Made by a program: the position numbers and the translations under genes. Below the pieces are notes generated by a model, which was not told the DNA's origin, ran no database searches, and worked only from the letters and a program-made list of their open reading frames with translations. This document shows, piece after piece, positions 63,300 through 64,000 of a stretch of 64,000 nt of DNA (positions are counted from its first letter, which is position 1; each line of letters begins with the position of its first letter). This stretch comes from JAFDZV01 sp966128725 (GTDB taxonomy: Bacteria; Bacteroidota; Ignavibacteria; OLB7), in contig CBHYLN010000002.1 in assembly GCA_966128725.1 (NCBI GenBank), positions 1 to 64,000 of the forward strand. Direction: 5' to 3'.

Positions 63300-64000
63300 T
63301 CAGATGTTGGGATGCTGGTCGCCGATGAAGGCGGTGATGGCGGAAAAATCTTGGTCACCCAATCCCGCGCGCTTTGCCATCGAGTACAGCTCTTTGACGG
63401 CCCCACCAATCGGGAGCGCGGCGCCGTACTCGAACGCGGCTTCGGACGCCATGTGGAGATCCTTGTGCATCCATCGCAGGGGGAAATCCGTTGCATAGTC
63501 ACCTGTTGTGATCTTCGCAACCTTCGCGCCAATAAACGGCGCCACAAGCGGACCGTTGATCAGCGTTTGCAGGAGTTGTTCGGTGGAAAGGCCCATCGAT
63601 TCACCGAAGGCAAGGGCTTCGGCGAACGCCGCCATCGAAGCGGCAAGCAGCAGGTTCAGCACCAGCTTCATGGCATTTCCCCTGCCGTGCTCGCCGGCAT
63701 GTGTAATCCGAGTTCCCATGCACTCCAGCAGCGGGCGGCAGGCTTCGACGTCGGCCTCGGCGCCCCCAACAAGAAATGTCAGTTCCCCTCGCATTGCCGG
63801 TTGGCGTGTGCCGGCGACAGGAGCTTCCAGATATCGAACGCCGTGTGCGGCCGCCTGCCGGGCCATCTGGATGGCAAATGTCGGGTTGCATGTGCTGCAA
63901 TCAACCCATAACGCTCCCGGCTGCATGGCGGGCAGGAAGCCGTTCGGGCCAAGCGCCATCTGGTGCACGGCGCCTGGATCGGCCAACATCGTGAACACGA
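63300..64000 (-). CDS. Beta-hydroxyacid dehydrogenase (3-hydroxyisobutyrate dehydrogenase-like), N-terminus outside window
   Basis: At least 233 residues are visible; the frame is open to the right edge, so the N-terminal Rossmann motif is missing. Substrate-binding motif VDCSTCNP replaces the usual D-x-ST-x-x-P, then EAPVAGTRQPAMRGELTFLV, and the catalytic Lys in GRGNAMKLVLNLLLA, followed by the all-helical C-terminal domain ending GDQHPNI. Acts on short beta-hydroxyacids with NAD(P)H; cytosolic. Substrate unknown. Confidence 0.85.
   Translation of the reverse strand, partial: VFTMLADPGAVHQMALGPNGFLPAMQPGALWVDCSTCNPTFAIQMARQAAAHGVRYLEAPVAGTRQPAMRGELTFLVGGAEADVEACRPLLECMGTRITHAGEHGRGNAMKLVLNLLLAASMAAFAEALAFGESMGLSTEQLLQTLINGPLVAPFIGAKVAKITTGDYATDFPLRWMHKDLHMASEAAFEYGAALPIGGAVKELYSMAKRAGLGDQDFSAITAFIGDQHPNI

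Overview
The window looks like a chromosome segment of a GC-rich (about 60% by eye) Gram-negative bacterium of the FCB group, most likely near Ignavibacteria/Kapabacteria; this placement is inference. Seven secreted proteins end in a type IX secretion (T9SS) C-terminal sorting domain. There are several outer-membrane beta-barrels and a TonB-dependent receptor. The promoter in front of the tRNA gene has the Bacteroidetes-type layout TTG-N21-TAnnTTTG rather than the enteric -35/-10. No phage, transposase, CRISPR array or rRNA is visible.

Layout. 1-8.4 kb: end of a beta-barrel protein, a T9SS client, a tandem pair of paralogous small secreted proteins with a shared hairpin over their ribosome binding sites, a secreted SGNH-type hydrolase and a lipoprotein. 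8.6-12.6 kb: a TPR/LuxR-like regulator, a 395-bp tandem repeat carrying palindromes, and a DUF1444-like lipoprotein. 13-23 kb: two large T9SS clients (BNR/PKD and Ig-like repeats), a GH18 chitinase-like protein with a jacalin-like tail but no signal peptide, a small Cys-rich secreted protein and another T9SS client. 23.1-25.5 kb: a two-gene cassette (AlbA_2 putative ATP-binding protein plus ParA-like ATPase with a substituted P-loop lysine) directly downstream of a tRNA-Val and its terminator. 25.6-49.6 kb: mostly housekeeping and metabolic genes. These are a TPR membrane protein, isochorismatase-like hydrolase, TlpA-like thioredoxin, a MetH half-protein, PhoD-like phosphatase, FAD oxidoreductase, T9SS client, two beta-barrels, CoA transferase, lipoprotein, acyl-CoA mutase large subunit, tryptophan 2,3-dioxygenase, SIMPL protein, UbiA-type prenyltransferase, J-like coiled-coil protein, SDR and lipoprotein.

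49.7-61.8 kb is a divergent heavy-metal (probably copper-type) locus. Leftward: a Cys/His-rich exported protein, a TonB-dependent receptor and a periplasmic HMA protein. Rightward: a second Cys-rich exported protein, TolC-like channel, HGGEDH-bearing exported protein, RND adaptor, HME-type RND pump, CopZ-like chaperone and a His/Met-rich lipoprotein. The last four rightward genes are tightly packed, two junctions being ATGA overlaps, and the operon ends in an 18-bp hairpin with a UUCG loop and a T6 tract. The genes together suggest uptake or sensing at the outer membrane, periplasmic binding, cytosolic chaperoning and export. 62-64 kb holds a lone FlgD-like/T9SS-like domain, a secreted papain-fold protease and the C-terminal part of a beta-hydroxyacid dehydrogenase running off the right edge.

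Terminators between convergent genes are strong hairpins, and four of them share the core ACGGGCC. Start codons were moved inward from the longest reading frame wherever a signal peptide or ribosome binding site pointed to an internal ATG. All names rest on reading the translated sequence only; no database search was run.
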